Shown in pieces: positions 43,460 to 51,644 of a stretch of 54,942 nucleotides of DNA. The first letter of the stretch is position 1. Every line of letters begins with the position of its first letter. Source of the stretch: Bacteroidia bacterium (GTDB taxonomy: Bacteria > Bacteroidota > Bacteroidia > J057 > JAIXKT01). A program made the position numbers and the translations under genes. The stretch is from NCBI GenBank assembly GCA_026932145.1, contig JAIXKT010000007.1, positions 58,754 to 113,695 of the forward strand, written 5' to 3'. The notes beneath the pieces are model-generated. The model was not told the DNA's origin, ran no database searches, and worked only from the letters and a program-made list of their open reading frames with translations.

Positions 43460-44005
43460 TTAATTATTTTTATCTGCCGCTACGGGATGATTTTCTTTTT
43501 TAGTGCGAAAGTTTTGAAAAATATAAATACCTAATCCAGCCATAATTGCCATATCTGCAATGTTAAAAATTCCAGTTTTTGCCCAGCCTCCTAAATCAAT
43601 GAAGAAAAAGTCGGTTACGCTGCCAACTAAGAACCGGTCAATGATGTTTCCAATACCGCCACTTAAAATCAATGCGATTGCAACTTGCAATAGGTTTGGT
43701 AATTCAGGATTTTTGAGCAAGTAAACCAACCCTAAAAATAACAACACAACGGGAATCCCTAACATAAAAAGAGTGTGATAAGGCTCTGGAAGCCCTGAAC
43801 CTAAACTCAAAAATGCCCCTGTATTTTGGGCTAATATTAGCACAAAATACTCCCCAATAACATTAACAGAATCATATTCAGTTAGATAACTTCTTGCCAA
43901 TGCCTTAGATAATTGATCTAAACACAACACAGACAAGAAAGGTACTATCCAGATAATCTGTTTTTTTAGCACAAAATGACTCAAAATAGATGGCCGGTCA
44001 AACAA
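43460..44005 (-). CDS. Lipoprotein signal peptidase (SPase II), second copy
   Basis: A second LspA-type aspartyl peptidase of up to 181 residues. Catalytic aspartates are Asp123 in GNIIDRF and Asp151 in FNIADMAI, and ILAQNTGAFLSLGSGLP is the family loop. No ATG is available; TTG at 44005 or GTG at 43972 (VLKKQIIWIVPF) are candidate starts. It differs clearly from the copy at 26386-27057 and is followed after 3 bp by a lipoprotein gene, which suggests a dedicated substrate or an alternative, possibly inhibitor-tolerant, enzyme; both are inference. Confidence 0.9.
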   Translation of the reverse strand: MFDRPSILSHFVLKKQIIWIVPFLSVLCLDQLSKALARSYLTEYDSVNVIGEYFVLILAQNTGAFLSLGSGLPEPYHTLFMLGIPVVLLFLGLVYLLKNPELPNLLQVAIALILSGGIGNIIDRFLVGSVTDFFFIDLGGWAKTGIFNIADMAIMAGLGIYIFQNFRTKKENHPVAADKNN

Positions 44006-44102
44006 ACAGCGAAAAAATTAAATATTGCCGAAAGTTACAAATACTTTGTGAACGGTTTGATAAATGCTGTAAATCAAGGTAGGCTTTTGATTGAGCAGTT
44101 TT

Positions 44103-45359
44103 CTACCTCAATATAGTTCCCTTGTTAGTAAGATACAGATTTTGGTTATCTATACGAATGAGTGCTAAACCGTTATAAAAAGGTTCAGCATAATCAAATT
44201 CATAAGTAGTTAATAATAAACCGTTTTTTGCCAAAAATTGATATTTGCCATTTTCATTTTGAAATAAAAAGCAATTTTCTTTAAAACCTGAAGACGGTGT
44301 AAAAACAGACGCATTGATGGATAAATTTAGCTGAATCGGAGTAAACCCATTGGGATTCAAGAAGTACCACTTCTGCTGAAATTTAACTAAGGCTAATTTT
44401 TCTCGAAAGGAAAATGCCTCTGCATAAGTTGGTTCTATTATCCATTCATTGAGGTTATTAATGAATCCCCATTTTTCAGAACTTTTGACAGCCGCTTTTC
44501 CTTCTGAAAAAGACCGTACTAACTGATATTTGGGGGCTATTGCCCAGTTTCCGGCAGTATCTAAAAATCCCCAACTGCCTTGATACAAAACCGCAGCTAA
44601 AGATTCTGAAAAAGAAAAAAAATGTGCATACATTGGCTTTTGCACCCAATTTCCGGCAGTGTCTAAAAATCCCCACAATTTACCTTTGCGAACCGGCAAC
44701 CTATTGAAAGCAAACTCTCCCACAGCCTCTACGGAATCTACAATAACTTCTTTTCGGGATAAATGATATAAGCAAGAACTCTTATTATCTATCAGTTCAG
44801 CGATTTGGCCGGTATGGATAACTATTGATTGATATTTTGGTGAAAGTATCCATTCTCCTGATAATGAGATGATTCCATAGCCGGAAAGGGTGCGAACGCA
44901 CAATAAACCGTCTTTTAGTTGAGTACCTTCTTCGGTAGTATTTATAAACTCCGGCTGAAGAACCCACGTCTTGGCTGCGTTATAAACCCCCATTTTGGCA
45001 TTTTGCCATACTGCAAATAGCTTGTTACCAAGAAATTGTATGTTATCTGCTGGCTGACTTAATAAAAACGTTCCGTTTGGAGCTAATAACTGCCAACCGC
45101 TTAAATTGTATCTATTTGTGTCTAATTTTACCTGAGCGATTCCCTCATTAAAGGGATATGCCACTAAAAACTGCGGCTGAATAATCCACTTTAAATTAGC
45201 ATTTACGTATCCCCAATACCCGTCTTGAAAGTAAGGCAATAATGGATTATTCTGCGCCGCAATAATTTGAGGAAATAACCACCCAAGAGCGACAATACAA
45301 TGAACTAACCCAATATTAATAAGCCGATTGCCAAAACAGCTAATATTAACCCTGACCAC
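44103..45359 (-). CDS. Exported WG-repeat protein
   Basis: A 418-residue protein with a signal-like hydrophobic N terminus (INIGLVHCIVALGWLFPQII, cleavage near AAAQ) and a chain of WG repeats: YWGYVNANLKWIIQPQF, WGFLDTAGNWVQKPMY, WGFLDTAGNWAIAPKY, WGFINNLNEWIIEPTY. Two neighbouring repeats are nearly identical in DNA as well (30 nt around 44553 and 44649), pointing to a recent internal duplication. No ATG is present; GTG at 45359 is inside the upstream EamA gene, a 55-bp overlap. Function of WG proteins is unknown; binding is likely. Confidence 0.85.
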   Translation of the reverse strand: MVRVNISCFGNRLINIGLVHCIVALGWLFPQIIAAQNNPLLPYFQDGYWGYVNANLKWIIQPQFLVAYPFNEGIAQVKLDTNRYNLSGWQLLAPNGTFLLSQPADNIQFLGNKLFAVWQNAKMGVYNAAKTWVLQPEFINTTEEGTQLKDGLLCVRTLSGYGIISLSGEWILSPKYQSIVIHTGQIAELIDNKSSCLYHLSRKEVIVDSVEAVGEFAFNRLPVRKGKLWGFLDTAGNWVQKPMYAHFFSFSESLAAVLYQGSWGFLDTAGNWAIAPKYQLVRSFSEGKAAVKSSEKWGFINNLNEWIIEPTYAEAFSFREKLALVKFQQKWYFLNPNGFTPIQLNLSINASVFTPSSGFKENCFLFQNENGKYQFLAKNGLLLTTYEFDYAEPFYNGLALIRIDNQNLYLTNKGTILR

Positions 45360-46180
45360 TTAAAAACTGAAAAATGTTCCTTAAAGAATAAAAAACCGAC
45401 TACATTCGCAGCTATCAAAAGCCCAATATTATTTACCGTAAAAAAAATTGTAGGCGGCAGATGCTGAAGACCTTTGGTTAAAAATACGACCGAAAAATAA
45501 TTGGGAACTCCAAGTCCAATCCCGCCAATAACACTTTTCCACTCTAAGGATTTCTTTTTATACAAAACTTGATACCCAACTAATACTGCCCCAATCAAAG
45601 CAGATGTTCCAAAACAAACTATTGCAAAGTGGCTTATAGGCACAGTACGGGAATAAAACGCTTCAAACCACTTAAAATTAATATCAATCAAGCCGGAACC
45701 TAACCATAAAATAGCTCCCAACAATAGTTTGCGTTTGATTGGGATTTCTTCTTTTGCTGAAACATTTTTAGCAGGCTGATAATGAATCAATACGATAGAA
45801 AACAATGCTAAGCAAATCCCAATGTATTGCCGAAAATCTATGGGAATTTTGAAATAAATCGCACTAAACAATATGGGAATAACCAGCGAAATTTTACCCA
45901 TTAAACCGGTATATCCAATTCCAATCTGTGCTGATAAATAGCCGGTTATGTAAAAAATCCCGATGAATAAACTGCCTTGAAATAGCCCAAAAGTGAGCCA
46001 ATTTTGCGGTTTGGTGGTCATTTCTTGCCAAAAATCCGGCGCAGCCCAAATACCACACAAAACACAAACCCAATAATTGGTAGCAATTACCTGCAGTAAA
46101 TCCAACTTAAATTGAGCGGCTAACCGAAAGGTAATGTAAAAACTCAGCAGCAGTAAAATACAAATAGCTACATAACCCAT
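45305..46180 (-). CDS. EamA/DMT-superfamily transporter
   Basis: A 291-residue protein with about ten membrane segments in two related halves, as in EamA drug/metabolite exporters (GYTGLMGKISLVIPILFSAI, RQYIGICLALFSIVLIHYQP in half one; PTIFFTVNNIGLLIAANVVG, FKWSGLILAVLAIGLLILG in half two). Substrate unknown. The 3' end overlaps the start of the WG-repeat gene. Confidence 0.88.
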   Translation of the reverse strand: MGYVAICILLLLSFYITFRLAAQFKLDLLQVIATNYWVCVLCGIWAAPDFWQEMTTKPQNWLTFGLFQGSLFIGIFYITGYLSAQIGIGYTGLMGKISLVIPILFSAIYFKIPIDFRQYIGICLALFSIVLIHYQPAKNVSAKEEIPIKRKLLLGAILWLGSGLIDINFKWFEAFYSRTVPISHFAIVCFGTSALIGAVLVGYQVLYKKKSLEWKSVIGGIGLGVPNYFSVVFLTKGLQHLPPTIFFTVNNIGLLIAANVVGFLFFKEHFSVFKWSGLILAVLAIGLLILG

Positions 46181-46214
46181 TGTTTATCAAAAACTTATTT
46201 TGTTATGAATAAAT

Positions 46215-46245
46215 TTAGGCCATATTCTTGGGGAATACGGCCTAA
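46215..46245. terminator. Terminator-like hairpin after the S46 peptidase gene
   Basis: TTAGGCCATATT (46215-46226) and AATACGGCCTAA (46234-46245) form a 12-bp stem with one mismatch and a 7-nt loop, 25 bp past the stop codon of the S46 gene. On the minus strand it is followed by AATTTATT, a weak U tract. Confidence 0.65.
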
Positions 46246-46269
46246 TAATTTCAGATGAATTGATAAATA

Positions 46270-48459
46270 TCATCTGACAAGTTCCATTTCCTGCACTAAG
46301 TGGCCGGCATCTGCAAATTTATCTATGATAAATAACACATAGCGAATATCAACACTGATTGTTCTTTTATACTGGGGGTCAAAGACTAAATCTCCTGTCA
46401 TAGCTTCCCAATTGCCGTCAAAAGCGATTCCGATTAAGTGTCCGTCTCCATTAATAACCGGACTACCAGAATTACCGCCAGTTATGTCGTTATCGGATAA
46501 AAATGCTACCGGCATCTCTCCGTTTGAACCATAAATTCCATAATCTTTTCTTTGGTACAAATCTTTTAGCTTAGCTGGCACATCAAATTCAGGGTCTTTG
46601 GGGATTTCTTTTTCCATAACTCCTTTTAATGTTGTGGAATAGCTGAAATGAACGCCGTCTTTTGGATAATAATCGGCAATTTTTCCGTATGTTAGGCGTA
46701 AGGTTGAGTTTGCATTTGGGTAAAAATGCTGGTCGGGGTTCATTTCGCGTAAACCGGCAATAAATTTTTTCTCAATTTCACTTTCTTTGGCTGAATAAGC
46801 TGCATAAGCAGGGCGTAGTTTTTCAGTGGTGTAGGTAAGCAACTTTTCTAATAAAATAACAACCGGTTCTTTTTTAAGTGCTTCTAAGTTGATTTTATCT
46901 AAAAAAGCGGCTGTTTTTTCCGGAGAAGTGAGTTGAGAATGCTTAAAGAAGTCGGCAGCAAATTTTTCATAAGACTGCTCTATTGTCTTGGCTTTGAATT
47001 TTTTACGGATTTCAAGTAATATCGGCGGTTGCTGGCTTTCTGGAATATCGGTTGCGTATAATGCAAACATTTGTGCAAGCATTTTTTGGTCGGTAGAGGC
47101 AGAATAATCCTTAAAGAAAGTTTCGATACCGCTTTTTATTTCTTCAACCATTGGCTGCCAGAGTTCTTTTTTGTCTCCTGTTGCTTCCATTGTTTTTTTG
47201 AGGCGATAATAGGCGATGCCGTTTTGCAGGATGTTGGGAGCTAAACCGGCAACATTTAGATAATAAAATGGTTTAGCGAATGGGCGAAATTCTTTAACGG
47301 CGATTTCCATATCAGCAACTACGTTTCCATATTTTGCATTCCGGGTTGCATCAGCCTTAGCCCATTGAAGAAACTTTACTTCTTGTTCTTTTTTGAAATC
47401 AACAAGATTCAGGTGTTTAAGTCCCTCATTTTGGCCAACAAAATATTTGTAGGAGTTGCTTAGGCTGGCGTAGTCGTCAGCTAAGTGAATGCGGATGTTA
47501 TTATCAGCATCCATATCTTTTTTCATAATTTCTAATCTTTTGGCAAACAGTTTGATTAGCATTGGGTTAAATTCGTCTATGGCGAATTGGGTTTGGGCAG
47601 CCAATTGGTAGCGGTCAGTGCTGCCGGGGTAGCCATAAATCATAGAAAAATCATTTGCTTTAATTCCTTTTAGGGAAATTGGTAAAAAATATTTGGGTTT
47701 GTAGGGGATGTTTTGGTCTGAAAAGGAGGCCGGTTTTCCGTCTGGGCCGGAATATATCCTAAAAAGTGAAAAGTCTCCGGTGTGTCTGGGCCACATCCAG
47801 TTGTCTGTATCTCCACCAAACTTTCCAATGGATGAAGGAGGTGCACCTACTAAGCGGACGTCTGTAAATTTCTCATACACAAAGAGATAATATTCGCTTC
47901 CGCCAAACATTGGTTTTACGGTTGCTTCGTAATGAGTGCCTTCTATAGCTTTTTTTTCAATTTCAGCGATATTTTTTTTCTCGGATCCTTGCCCAGAAAG
48001 TCCTCCACCTCCTTTTAGTACTTGGTCGGTTACGTCTTCCATACGGACCAAAATAGAGGCATATATTTCCGGACAAGGAAGTTCATCTTTCAGTGTTTTT
48101 GCCCAAAATCCATTGGTTAAGTAATCATTTTTTACACTTGAATGAAACTGAATGCTACTAAAAGCACAATGGTGGTTTGTAAGCATCAGCCCTTTATCGG
48201 AGACAATCTCACCGGTACAAAATCCTGATAGAGAGACTATTGCATCTTTCATGCTATTACGATTGACGTTGTAAATTTCTTCTGGAGAGAGTTTACAGCC
48301 CAATTCTTGCATTTTAGCATAGTTTAAACGTGAAATAAGCATAGGTAGCCACATACCCTCATCCGGAGGTGGATTCGGAGCGGCTATTCCGGTGTTAAAA
48401 ACACTGACGGAGGCTAATAAACCCAACAGTAGGGTATTCCAAATTTTTCGTATTTGCAT
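46270..48459 (-). CDS. S46-family dipeptidyl-peptidase (DPP7/DPP11 type)
   Basis: A 729-residue periplasmic serine dipeptidyl-peptidase with signal peptide (MQIRKIWNTLLLGLLASVSV). The chymotrypsin-like catalytic residues lie in GLMLTNHHCAFSSIQ (His, about residue 94), GGDTDNWMWPRHTGDF (Asp) and GGNSGSPVINGDGHLIGIAF (Ser, about residue 667). The helical cap fills the middle. The family releases dipeptides from peptide N termini and is typical of Bacteroidota amino-acid metabolism. I cannot separate DPP7 from DPP11 specificity by eye. ATG at 48459 is chosen over TTG at 48465; TACCTTTG ends three bases before it. Confidence 0.95.
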   Translation of the reverse strand: MQIRKIWNTLLLGLLASVSVFNTGIAAPNPPPDEGMWLPMLISRLNYAKMQELGCKLSPEEIYNVNRNSMKDAIVSLSGFCTGEIVSDKGLMLTNHHCAFSSIQFHSSVKNDYLTNGFWAKTLKDELPCPEIYASILVRMEDVTDQVLKGGGGLSGQGSEKKNIAEIEKKAIEGTHYEATVKPMFGGSEYYLFVYEKFTDVRLVGAPPSSIGKFGGDTDNWMWPRHTGDFSLFRIYSGPDGKPASFSDQNIPYKPKYFLPISLKGIKANDFSMIYGYPGSTDRYQLAAQTQFAIDEFNPMLIKLFAKRLEIMKKDMDADNNIRIHLADDYASLSNSYKYFVGQNEGLKHLNLVDFKKEQEVKFLQWAKADATRNAKYGNVVADMEIAVKEFRPFAKPFYYLNVAGLAPNILQNGIAYYRLKKTMEATGDKKELWQPMVEEIKSGIETFFKDYSASTDQKMLAQMFALYATDIPESQQPPILLEIRKKFKAKTIEQSYEKFAADFFKHSQLTSPEKTAAFLDKINLEALKKEPVVILLEKLLTYTTEKLRPAYAAYSAKESEIEKKFIAGLREMNPDQHFYPNANSTLRLTYGKIADYYPKDGVHFSYSTTLKGVMEKEIPKDPEFDVPAKLKDLYQRKDYGIYGSNGEMPVAFLSDNDITGGNSGSPVINGDGHLIGIAFDGNWEAMTGDLVFDPQYKRTISVDIRYVLFIIDKFADAGHLVQEMELVR

Positions 48460-48462
48460 GGG

Positions 48463-48470
48463 CAAAGGTA
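48463..48470 (-). promoter_or_regulatory. -7 box of the S46 gene, abutting the start codon
   Basis: TACCTTTG on the minus strand, three bases before the ATG at 48459. The -33 region has no clean TTG. If used, the mRNA has no leader. Confidence 0.5.
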
Positions 48471-48558
48471 AAACTTCTTATCATAAGTATAACTATTTTT
48501 CAGCTATCGAAATAGTTAATTGGTCGAGAAATAACCGATACTCGGGTAAAGTGCCCAG

Positions 48559-48678
48559 TTGTGGTTTAGAAAACATGAAAACTACTATTCCGATGATGAA
48601 AAATTATTATAATCAAGGGTATTATTTTTCCTACAATACTGTCCTAAACATTTTTTATCATATTTTTCTGAACCAAAA
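48559..48678. repeat. Dispersed inverted-end repeat, copy 3 (full, 120 bp)
   Basis: Starts TTGTGGTTTAGAAAACATGA (48559-48578) and ends ATCATATTTTTCTGAACCAA plus two bases (48657-48678). The interior GATGAAAAATTATTATAATC (48595-48614) and the following AAGGGTATTAT match the complement of 51576-51605 with four differences. It lies just upstream of the dsbD promoter, in the divergent spacer with the S46 gene. Confidence 0.85.
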
Positions 48679-48721
48679 CTAAAATATGGTTTTTATTGTT
48701 CCCGTAATATAGTCTCTTGTA

Positions 48722-48753
48722 TTTGGGACAAATAAAAAAAAGCAGTAGTTTTG
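48722..48753 (+). promoter_or_regulatory. Promoter of dsbD
   Basis: TTTG (48722-48725), exactly 20 nt, TAGTTTTG (48746-48753), the best consensus match in the window. Transcription should start near 48758, a few bases before the ATG at 48764. Confidence 0.8.
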
Positions 48754-48763
48754 AAACGTTTCT

Positions 48764-50839
48764 ATGAAGTTTTATTGGATTCTTGCGGTAGCAATAAGTT
48801 TTATATGGGTTACACAAGCGCAACCCAATTTTCAACAAGTTGTAAAATGGAAAAATTACCCGGAAAATACAAATCAATATGTTGTTGGTGAGGTAGTTAC
48901 GCTTGTTTTTGAGGCTAAAATAAATAAGGGATACCATATTTACTCTGCTATTCCACCGGAAAAAGATGCAAATATGCCCACTGAATTTGGGTTAGATAAA
49001 GGTACGCACGGCGTTGTGAAGGTAGGAGACCTCACCGAGAGCGGCAAAAAACATACTGAATATGATTCCGTTTTTGAGGCTAATGTCAGCTACTATGGAG
49101 ATTTTGTCATATTCAAGCAAAAATTAAAAATAACAGACCCCAAAATCGTTATTAAGGGATATATCCATTACCAAGTATGTGATTCACAGACCTGTGTTCC
49201 GGCTTATAATGACTTTTCTTTTACTTTTACGGCAAAGCCGGCAAATAATAAATCTGCTAATGAACCCCAGAAAGATACTGCTGATTCTTCTATCAACGTA
49301 AATCCTACCAATACAGCTTCCCAAAATGGCTCTTCCGATAATTCTCAGCAAGTTAAATCTCTTCCCTTAAAAGAAGCTCCTGCTGCTGAAAAGTCGTTAT
49401 TTTCTTTGTTTTGGGCTGCTTTTGCATTTGGATTGGTTTCATTGTTAACGCCTTGCGTTTTTCCGATGATACCTATGACGGTCAGTTATTTCACCAAGAA
49501 GCAAACTGATAAAGCTACAAATATCCGGAATGCTTTATTTTATTCCATATCCATCATTTTTATTTATGTGGGGTTAGGTCTGCTTATTACGCTGTTATTT
49601 GGTTCTTCTGCGATATATCAAATGGCTTCAAATCCTTGGGTAAACTTGCTTTTTTTTGTCATTGTATTTGCCTTTGGATTGTCATTTTTAGGGTGGTTCG
49701 AGTTAGCGTTACCATCAAGTTGGCTCACTAAATTAGATTCTAAGAGTAGCACAGGAAGTTATTCTGGTATTTTTTTTATGGCATTGACTTTGGCGTTAGT
49801 GTCTTTTTCTTGCACCGGTCCGATTATTGGAACGCTCCTGGTAGAAGCCTCACAGGGGAGCTACTTAGGGCCAACGGTAGGAATGTTTGGTTTTTCCTTA
49901 GCCTTTGCATTTCCATTTGGGCTTTTTTCGTTGTTTCCACATTTAATAAACTCATTACCCAGTTCCGGCGGGTGGCTAAATTCCGTAAAAGTAGTGTTGG
50001 GTTTTTTGGAAATCGCTTTAGCCTTGAAATTTTTAAGTAATGTAGATTTAGTTTGGCACTTAGGCATTTTAGACAGAGAGGTGTATTTAGGAGCTTGGAT
50101 AGCAATCTTCTTATTATTAGGAACTTATCTAATGGGGTGGTATAAACTTCCCCATGATAGCCCCATTGCACATATTTCTATACCACGGTTGCTGTTAGCC
50201 ATAGTAAGTTTTTGGTTTGTTTTTTATATGGTTCCGGGCTTATGGGGAGCACCGTTAAAACTTTTATCCGGCTTTTTACCGCCACATAATCCAGATATTG
50301 GAGTAGTTGTTTGGGGAAAAGAAGCAATGGCTTCTGTAACAGAAAAATCAGAATCTCAGTTAGTTTGCAGCCAAAATAGAAAATATTCAGAGAAATTATC
50401 CAAAGACACTCCTCTGGGTTTTTGTGCATTTTATGACCTTGACGAGGCATTAGCCTATGCTAAAAAAATAGACAAACCGGTTTTTGTGGACTTTACCGGC
50501 CACACTTGTGTAAACTGCCGCTGGATGGAAAGCAATGTATGGCCTGACCCAGCAATAAAAAAATCACTAAACACAGACTTTATACTCGTTTCGTTGTTTG
50601 TAGATGACGCTGAACCATTACCGGAAAATATCACAGCCGCAGACGGCACTATCCTAAGAACCGTTGGCGATAAATGGCTACAACTCCAAAAAGAACGCTT
50701 CCAAACAAATGCCCAACCTTATTATGTAATATTAGACGGATCCGGAAACCAGCTAATCCCTTATGGATTAGGAAAAACAGATATTCCAACATTACAAAAA
50801 ATGCTGCAAGAAGCTAAGGGAAGATATACAAAATCATGA
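48764..50839 (+). CDS. dsbD: Thiol:disulfide interchange protein DsbD
   Basis: A 691-residue electron conduit that carries reducing power from cytoplasmic thioredoxin to the periplasm. It has a signal peptide (MKFYWILAVAISFIWVTQAQ), an N-terminal immunoglobulin-like domain with Cys pair (VCDSQTCVPAY), a low-complexity Asn/Ser linker, an eight-segment membrane domain with Cys in SLLTPCVFPMIPMTVSYF and SFSCTGPIIGTLLVEAS, and a C-terminal thioredoxin-fold domain with CxxC in FTGHTCVNCRWMES. It overlaps the NUDIX gene by ATGA. The pair is on the strand opposite to its neighbours and flanked by inverted repeats. Confidence 0.95.
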   Translation: MKFYWILAVAISFIWVTQAQPNFQQVVKWKNYPENTNQYVVGEVVTLVFEAKINKGYHIYSAIPPEKDANMPTEFGLDKGTHGVVKVGDLTESGKKHTEYDSVFEANVSYYGDFVIFKQKLKITDPKIVIKGYIHYQVCDSQTCVPAYNDFSFTFTAKPANNKSANEPQKDTADSSINVNPTNTASQNGSSDNSQQVKSLPLKEAPAAEKSLFSLFWAAFAFGLVSLLTPCVFPMIPMTVSYFTKKQTDKATNIRNALFYSISIIFIYVGLGLLITLLFGSSAIYQMASNPWVNLLFFVIVFAFGLSFLGWFELALPSSWLTKLDSKSSTGSYSGIFFMALTLALVSFSCTGPIIGTLLVEASQGSYLGPTVGMFGFSLAFAFPFGLFSLFPHLINSLPSSGGWLNSVKVVLGFLEIALALKFLSNVDLVWHLGILDREVYLGAWIAIFLLLGTYLMGWYKLPHDSPIAHISIPRLLLAIVSFWFVFYMVPGLWGAPLKLLSGFLPPHNPDIGVVVWGKEAMASVTEKSESQLVCSQNRKYSEKLSKDTPLGFCAFYDLDEALAYAKKIDKPVFVDFTGHTCVNCRWMESNVWPDPAIKKSLNTDFILVSLFVDDAEPLPENITAADGTILRTVGDKWLQLQKERFQTNAQPYYVILDGSGNQLIPYGLGKTDIPTLQKMLQEAKGRYTKS

Positions 50840-51510
50840 ACAACAAAAATTTACAACCTGAATATAGCTTTCCTATCCAAGTATATCAGCAACAGTGTGT
50901 GGTAGAAATTGCGGTGGGGGAAACTCCAGAAAATCCGGTTGAAGAAAGCACCATTGGTGAAATACCAATACTTCTGATAGATGGTTTAAATGCTTCACCC
51001 AAAATCATAGCCCAATGGCAGCAACAATATGAAAAGGGAGCAGCTAAAATAATACTACCAACGGAGATTCAAGCTCAACAGTTTTGGGAAGACTACCTCA
51101 AATGCTTTACCTTGATAGAAGCAGCCGGCGGAAAAGTATTTTCACCGGAAGGATTGGTGTTGGTAATCAAGCGTTTTGGAAATTGGGACTTACCCAAAGG
51201 GAAAATAGAAATAGGAGAAATGCCCAATGAAGCTGCCGTACGGGAAGTGCGTGAAGAAACCGGCCTGAACGAAGTGGTAATAATTGAAAAACTTACCCCA
51301 ATCTATCATTTATACCAAAACTACCATGAACAAAATAGCTGGGTAATCAAAAAAACACATTGGTTCAAAATGTTTGCCCCTACACCTAACCAACTTGTGC
51401 CTCAAATTATAGAATCAATAGAAGAAGCTAAGTGGGTTAGTATAAATGAATTATCAAAATTATCTACCTATAAATCTTTAGAAAAACTGTTTAAGATAGA
51501 AGTGATTTAA
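50836..51510 (+). CDS. NUDIX hydrolase with N-terminal extension
   Basis: A 224-residue protein. The perfect Nudix box GKIEIGEMPNEAAVREVREE-TGL spans residues 122-144; substrates of this fold are nucleoside diphosphates linked to another group. Residues 1-100 form an extension without recognised domain, except that ALIEA... region is helix-rich (IIAQWQQQYEKGAAKIILPT). It is translationally coupled to dsbD (ATGA overlap at 50836-50839). Substrate unknown. Confidence 0.9.
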   Translation: MNNKNLQPEYSFPIQVYQQQCVVEIAVGETPENPVEESTIGEIPILLIDGLNASPKIIAQWQQQYEKGAAKIILPTEIQAQQFWEDYLKCFTLIEAAGGKVFSPEGLVLVIKRFGNWDLPKGKIEIGEMPNEAAVREVREETGLNEVVIIEKLTPIYHLYQNYHEQNSWVIKKTHWFKMFAPTPNQLVPQIIESIEEAKWVSINELSKLSTYKSLEKLFKIEVI

Positions 51511-51521
51511 ACCATTTTGAG

Positions 51522-51641
51522 TTGTAGTTCAGAAAGTATGCTCACAAGATTGAAGAGAAAGAGCAGATAAAAAATATAATGCCCTGATTGTAATAATTTT
51601 TCATCAGAGAAACTATAATTTTTATGTTTTCAGAATCCAGA
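51522..51641. repeat. Dispersed inverted-end repeat, copy 4 (full, 120 bp)
   Basis: Starts TTGTAGTTCAGAAAGTATGC (51522-51541) and ends ATGTTTTCAGAATCCAGA (51624-51641). It is in inverted orientation relative to the copy at 48559-48678 and of the same length; the core at 51576-51605 is nearly identical. It lies between the NUDIX stop (12 bp away) and the rfaE1 stop (4 bp away). Confidence 0.85.
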
Positions 51642-51644
51642 TGT

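Larger units (their letters stand above)
48460..48763. other. Divergent intergenic region S46 / dsbD
   Basis: About 300 bp holding the -7 box of the S46 gene, an 8-bp inverted repeat AACTATTT/AAATAGTT (48490-48516), the 120-bp repeat at 48559-48678 and the dsbD promoter. I see no coding sequence that I would trust. Confidence 0.6.
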
